From the NCBI GenBank assembly GCA_964609625.1, contig CAZSRS010000020.1, positions 1 to 64,000 of the forward strand: 64,000 nucleotides of DNA, given 5' to 3'. Below, in pieces: positions 60,838-64,000 of this stretch. The DNA is from G963674665 sp964609625 (GTDB lineage: Bacteria; Desulfobacterota; Desulfovibrionia; Desulfovibrionales; Desulfovibrionaceae). Under the pieces are notes generated by a model. That model made no database searches. It was not told the DNA's origin and worked only from the letters and a program-made list of their open reading frames with translations. How positions within the stretch are numbered: position 1 is the first letter of the stretch; the number at the start of each line of letters is the position of its first letter. The position numbers were made by a program, and so were the translations under genes.

Positions 60838-61464
60838 CTAGTCCGGCGGCATGGGGAGTGACGTGCGTTGGCCGCTGAACGTCGCATGGTAGTGAACCTG
60901 TTCGTACCCGATATTGTCAAGGCCTGTCATGTGGACCGTTCCAGAAACCGAGTTTCCGGAGAACGAAAGGTTGAGCGTGCCGCTGGTGGCGAAGACCATG
61001 GTTGGTTTGGCCACGAGGTCAGTCTCTTTGATGCGTTCGGTCTCCCGATGGGTCAACGGTCCTTTTGATCCAAATAAAGCAGGGCTGAGGTAGAAAAAAT
61101 GGTTTTTCGAAAGGGTGTAACTGTTTGTCGTGGAGGTAATGGTATTCCCAAAACTTTGCATGGCTCCGTCTTCGGAGTTCCAGTAAAATGAATTACGCAT
61201 GTTGGAGCGTGGGTAGCCTACAACAACGATGAGGTAGGTGTTCGGGTCGAAGGTGGCTGGTTGTCGTACCTCCAGAATAGCGTTCACATTGCTGAAGAAA
61301 ATGGCATTGGCTGAACCTGATAAAGTCATTAAATATGCTACTCGGTCTTCATCGGGATTCAAAATGTCGGATCCAAGAGGATCAAACGCCATACTGATGC
61401 TGTTCAAGCCAAGTAGCAGACCGAGAGACAGGATCAAAGTGACGGGAAAAGTTGATTTCGACAT
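60838..61464 (-). CDS. Exported protein of unknown function
   Basis: The 208-residue protein has a signal peptide ending near residue 26 (ILSLGLLLGLNSISMAF) and a Ser/Thr/Asn-rich, probably beta-rich body (NTITSTTNSYTLSKNHFFYL, SGTLNLSFSGNSVSGTVHMT). No cysteine or recognised domain. It is transcribed from a strong sigma-70 promoter and is followed after 30 bases by the Asp-box protein, so the pair may act together outside the cell. I do not recognise the family. Confidence 0.65.
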   Translation of the reverse strand: MSKSTFPVTLILSLGLLLGLNSISMAFDPLGSDILNPDEDRVAYLMTLSGSANAIFFSNVNAILEVRQPATFDPNTYLIVVVGYPRSNMRNSFYWNSEDGAMQSFGNTITSTTNSYTLSKNHFFYLSPALFGSKGPLTHRETERIKETDLVAKPTMVFATSGTLNLSFSGNSVSGTVHMTGLDNIGYEQVHYHATFSGQRTSLPMPPD

Positions 61465-61847
61465 GGTGTTAACGTCCGGTTTAAAAAGTAAGTATAATCA
61501 AGTGTAATAGACTGTCAATGGGTAAAGTGCAGTTGTCGAAGACGCGTAAAACCATGTTCATTTGCTCAAAGAAAGAGATGTCAACCAGTGGACTGCACAC
61601 AGATGACAACGCAAAAGTAATTACAAAGCGCGAGACATAAAAAGTTTGCACAAAAAAATTGTAACGAATAATCTAATATAAAAATGATATGAATATACGA
61701 AATTTTTGCATTAAGAAGAACCATGAATAATGCATTAGAAAAAATATTGAAAATGGAAAAATTAAAAAAAGTATGTTGCTGTGTTTTGTGCTTCTGATAA
61801 GCAGTAGCAAATAAGGTGAACGTGCGGCAAAAAATTCTTGTGTAAAA
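61465..61847. other. AT-rich intergenic region with promoter
   Basis: About 380 AT-rich bases between the polymerase stop and the exported-protein start. The right half holds the promoter listed separately at 61491-61518. The part from 61640 to 61840 is very AT-rich, with no gene or structured RNA recognised. Confidence 0.45.
61491..61518 (-). promoter_or_regulatory. Sigma-70 promoter of the exported-protein/glycosyltransferase operon
   Basis: On the minus strand TTGACA (61518-61513), a 16-base spacer and TATACT (61496-61491) match both consensus boxes closely (6/6 and 5/6), 27 bases before the start codon. Confidence 0.7.
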
Positions 61848-63296
61848 TTAAACGGCATATTTGTTGTAAAGTCTGTCAATCATGCCCGCGAAAATAAACA
61901 TATTGAGATTGGCGAAAAGATGGAGAGTTGGTTCCTGAAATGTGTTGTTGACAAGATTCGCCAGAACGGCAAGACCGAGGAGGAGAACGAAATTGGCGTT
62001 GATGAATACATTCTCGGGAACAGCATGGGCAAGCTTAATAAAACGGTAAAGAATCGCGCAGAGAAATAAGAGGTAGACTAGCAAGCCGATAGAACCAAGT
62101 TCCGCGGCGACACCCATGAGGTGGTTGTGCTGGAGCTCGGTTTCAGAGGTCGCGAACAGCGAAGACGCGCGAAACTGGGCCAGGCCCGTACCAAAAAAAG
62201 GATTGTTCAGAAAAATGAACAAGGATTTATTCATAAGTTGAAAACGAATTTCAACCTCTTTTACTTGATATAAACCACCGGCAAGTCTGTCCTCGGAGGT
62301 CAATCGCTGTGCGTTCATGGCGATGATGAAGACGCACATGATCAAGGGAATGGCCAACAATTTCCATTTAGGGAACGAGGTACGGTATGCGAATGCAAGC
62401 CCACCAAGGATGACTAAAAAGAGAAGATACACGGAGCGGGTACGAGTGAAATACATGGCGAGAACATGCAGTGCAAGAAAAAACATGTGCAATCGTCGTA
62501 GGTTGCCTTTGGATATGGGTATAAGTGCAATCCCCGCGAGAAAACATATTGCAAGCAAAAGGCCGTTTATGCCTGAGTTGAGAAACGGTCCACGGGCACG
62601 TTCGAGGTGGAGCAATACGTTGGGATCTATAATGTATTGCGGAAAGACAAGGTTGGTCAGCTTGTAGTTTTCGAAAAAAGCAATGATGCTGATGTAAGTA
62701 CCCAAATAAAACATGCCGCGCAGGAACAAGGGGTAGTCGCGTTCAGGATCAAGTAGATACTTGGCAAAAAAGAACCCGATCGTAGGAAATAAATAACCAG
62801 CGATGAACATGAACCATGGTTTGGCAAAAGCACGGAAAGCTGGTTGGAACCCGTATATGGACATTGAAAGCAGACAAATACAGAGGAAAAGAATAAGTAT
62901 GATATCGATGGATTTCGTTTGCGAAGAATTGATGCGATGATGAAATATCTGAAAAAGAGCTGTTACGGTAAGGATTATGAAAGCGAATCTCTCGATGGTC
63001 AGGTCAAATCCACCAGGAATTTTCAATGCACCGAAATAGCCGCCCCAAAGTACTGTTGCGATGACCCAAAATGTAAAAACATATGCGATTCTATTGGAGG
63101 ATGGAACTAGACTGGCAGTATGGGCATTATACGAAAGGATGCCCCAGGTACATATGAGCAACAAGGCGGCAATAAAAATGTATACAAAGAACAGTGCAGA
63201 AGAAGCGCTGTAGGAGATTGGGAGTAGATTCCAAATTGGAGAGAGGAATTCATTCACGTTTGTAGCTTCTGCAAATATATAGACAATAAAATACAC
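61848..63296 (-). CDS. O-antigen ligase/Wzy-type polymerase
   Basis: The 482-residue protein has about 11-12 predicted helices. A large loop before the last helices contains NNPFFGTGLAQFRA and LQHNHLMGVAAELGSIGLLV, the conserved G-x-G and H-N-x-x-x-x-x-x-x-E-x-G pattern of the Wzy_C/O-antigen-ligase family. It should polymerise or transfer the lipid-linked repeat units in the periplasm. A GTG start overlaps the chain-length gene's TAG by one base. It is more AT-rich than the genes to its left. Confidence 0.87.
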   Translation of the reverse strand: MYFIVYIFAEATNVNEFLSPIWNLLPISYSASSALFFVYIFIAALLLICTWGILSYNAHTASLVPSSNRIAYVFTFWVIATVLWGGYFGALKIPGGFDLTIERFAFIILTVTALFQIFHHRINSSQTKSIDIILILFLCICLLSMSIYGFQPAFRAFAKPWFMFIAGYLFPTIGFFFAKYLLDPERDYPLFLRGMFYLGTYISIIAFFENYKLTNLVFPQYIIDPNVLLHLERARGPFLNSGINGLLLAICFLAGIALIPISKGNLRRLHMFFLALHVLAMYFTRTRSVYLLFLVILGGLAFAYRTSFPKWKLLAIPLIMCVFIIAMNAQRLTSEDRLAGGLYQVKEVEIRFQLMNKSLFIFLNNPFFGTGLAQFRASSLFATSETELQHNHLMGVAAELGSIGLLVYLLFLCAILYRFIKLAHAVPENVFINANFVLLLGLAVLANLVNNTFQEPTLHLFANLNMFIFAGMIDRLYNKYAV

Positions 63297-64000
63297 TATT
63301 TAACATGGGAGATGGAGCCGATACAAGGCACACCAAGATAGCGTTCGATGTCATCTGGAGTTTTAATTGTATGATCAAAGTAGTCACGACCCAAGGCTAA
63401 AGCAACACCAAAGAAAAAGCCACCAATTAAACCCATCACGGCCAACAGTACTCGTTTTGGTCTAACAGGATCAATGGGTAGTTGCGGTTCTTCAACAAGC
63501 GTTAAACTTCTCTTGAATCTGTCCAATGAAGTGGCCATTCGAGCTTGTTCCAATTGATTAACAGCATTGGAGTAAGCGTCCTTGGCCAGAAGGAAATCTT
63601 GTTTTAGTTCTTCATACGTAGCACGTTCCTGAGCTGTATCTGCAATCGCTGATTCCATGAGAGCTATGCTTTTTTCCACTTCACGCATTTCGGATTTCAA
63701 ACCCTGAGTCTGGATTTTCAAAGCCTTGAGCATGGAATCAAATTCCTGCCGCAGCAGCGTGATGTTCATATCCAGCTCTTCTTTGAGAGAGCGCAAAGGC
63801 TCATAGGCATCTGTATATTTTGTTTTTAGTTCATTGATTTGAAGTTGCAACTGTGCAACCTTGATACGATAAGCGGAAATAGTCTTGCCAGCTCCTTCCA
63901 TGTCAGACATGACCACAGGGATGCGATTGATCTTTGACTCATCTTCCAAGGAACTTATAATTACGTTCAGAGAATCAATCTGCTGCTGCAGTTCTTGTTT
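63296..64000 (-). CDS. Polysaccharide chain-length determinant/GumC-type protein (C-terminal part, cut by window edge)
   Basis: The open frame continues past 64000; 234 residues are visible. A long coiled coil (LQLQINELKTKYTDAYEPLR onward) is followed by the conserved PxxPxxP-type segment EEPQLPIDPVRPKRVLLAVM, a membrane helix and a short cytoplasmic end with the IERYLGVPCIGSIS motif typical of Wzz/GumC/BY-kinase adaptors. The TTG at 63949 is internal, not a start. It sets polymer length together with the polymerase it overlaps. Whether a kinase domain exists elsewhere in the protein cannot be seen, but none follows here. Confidence 0.87.
   Translation of the reverse strand, partial: KQELQQQIDSLNVIISSLEDESKINRIPVVMSDMEGAGKTISAYRIKVAQLQLQINELKTKYTDAYEPLRSLKEELDMNITLLRQEFDSMLKALKIQTQGLKSEMREVEKSIALMESAIADTAQERATYEELKQDFLLAKDAYSNAVNQLEQARMATSLDRFKRSLTLVEEPQLPIDPVRPKRVLLAVMGLIGGFFFGVALALGRDYFDHTIKTPDDIERYLGVPCIGSISHVK

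Noticed and set aside
61673..61879. 68-codon minus-strand frame after the polymerase gene
   Set aside because: It overlaps the end of the polymerase in another frame and lies in very AT-rich sequence; hydrophobicity follows from composition.

Overview
The window looks like a chromosomal segment of a Desulfovibrio-like sulfate reducer (Desulfovibrionales). This is an inference. It rests on a Tat-exported split-Soret cytochrome c, the start of a B12-type ribonucleotide reductase, a giant fused 2-hydroxyacyl-CoA dehydratase activator, a DUF6125-type protein and GC-rich coding sequence. No tRNA, rRNA, CRISPR array, transposase or prophage gene was recognised.

Positions 1-31 kb are mixed chromosomal functions: nrdJ start (-), a Pat-like acyl-CoA synthetase/GNAT fusion (-), an orphan HigA antitoxin, split-Soret cytochrome c with a LysR gene upstream (-), a MarC protein, a large chemoreceptor, an OmpA-type membrane protein, a lipoprotein hydrolase, an AlkD-type DNA glycosylase, an orphan FlgC-like rod protein, a methyltransferase and CheR. 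From 16.8 to 20.6 kb a tightly packed + strand operon encodes a nitroreductase, a metallo-beta-lactamase-fold hydrolase, a 75-codon gene interrupted by an in-frame TGA with a SECIS-like hairpin, a flavodoxin-fold reductase, a ComF-like protein and an MltB-like transglycosylase. Then come a second MarC protein, the 1426-residue activator, a DUF6125 protein, and a TetR-MFP-RND efflux operon with two identical palindromic operator candidates.

Positions 31-39.6 kb hold a second orphan antitoxin, a hydantoinase/oxoprolinase-like protein, small membrane or exported proteins, a VanZ-like protein, a DsbA-like protein, a two-gene monohaem cytochrome plus ferric-reductase-like flavocytochrome module, and a GGDEF-PilZ c-di-GMP protein.

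From 39.7 kb to the right edge lies an exopolysaccharide locus. It contains glycosyltransferases (39955, 48182, 53505, 56275, 57406), a GNAT/BioF2-like transferase, a chain-length protein cut by the window end, a Wzy/O-antigen-ligase-type protein, a MurJ/Wzx-type flippase, a priming phosphoglycosyltransferase, two CpsD-like ATPases (one with a normal and one with a degenerate P-loop), an Asp-box propeller protein that may be an endoglycanase, an SGNH hydrolase and a newly noticed 47-residue membrane protein. Regulatory signals include a good sigma-54 site before the priming transferase, two 7-6-7 inverted repeats before the degenerate ATPase, a strong sigma-70 promoter before the exported-protein operon, and a diverged 120-nt element present twice in outward orientation around the 47.7-51.6 kb block. 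The working model is a Wzx/Wzy-type polymer: primed by the 45831 gene, extended by the glycosyltransferases, flipped by the 51772 protein, polymerised by the 61848 protein under the 63296 chain-length protein, and possibly trimmed by the Asp-box protein.

The most unusual item is the candidate selenoprotein gene at 17948-18175.
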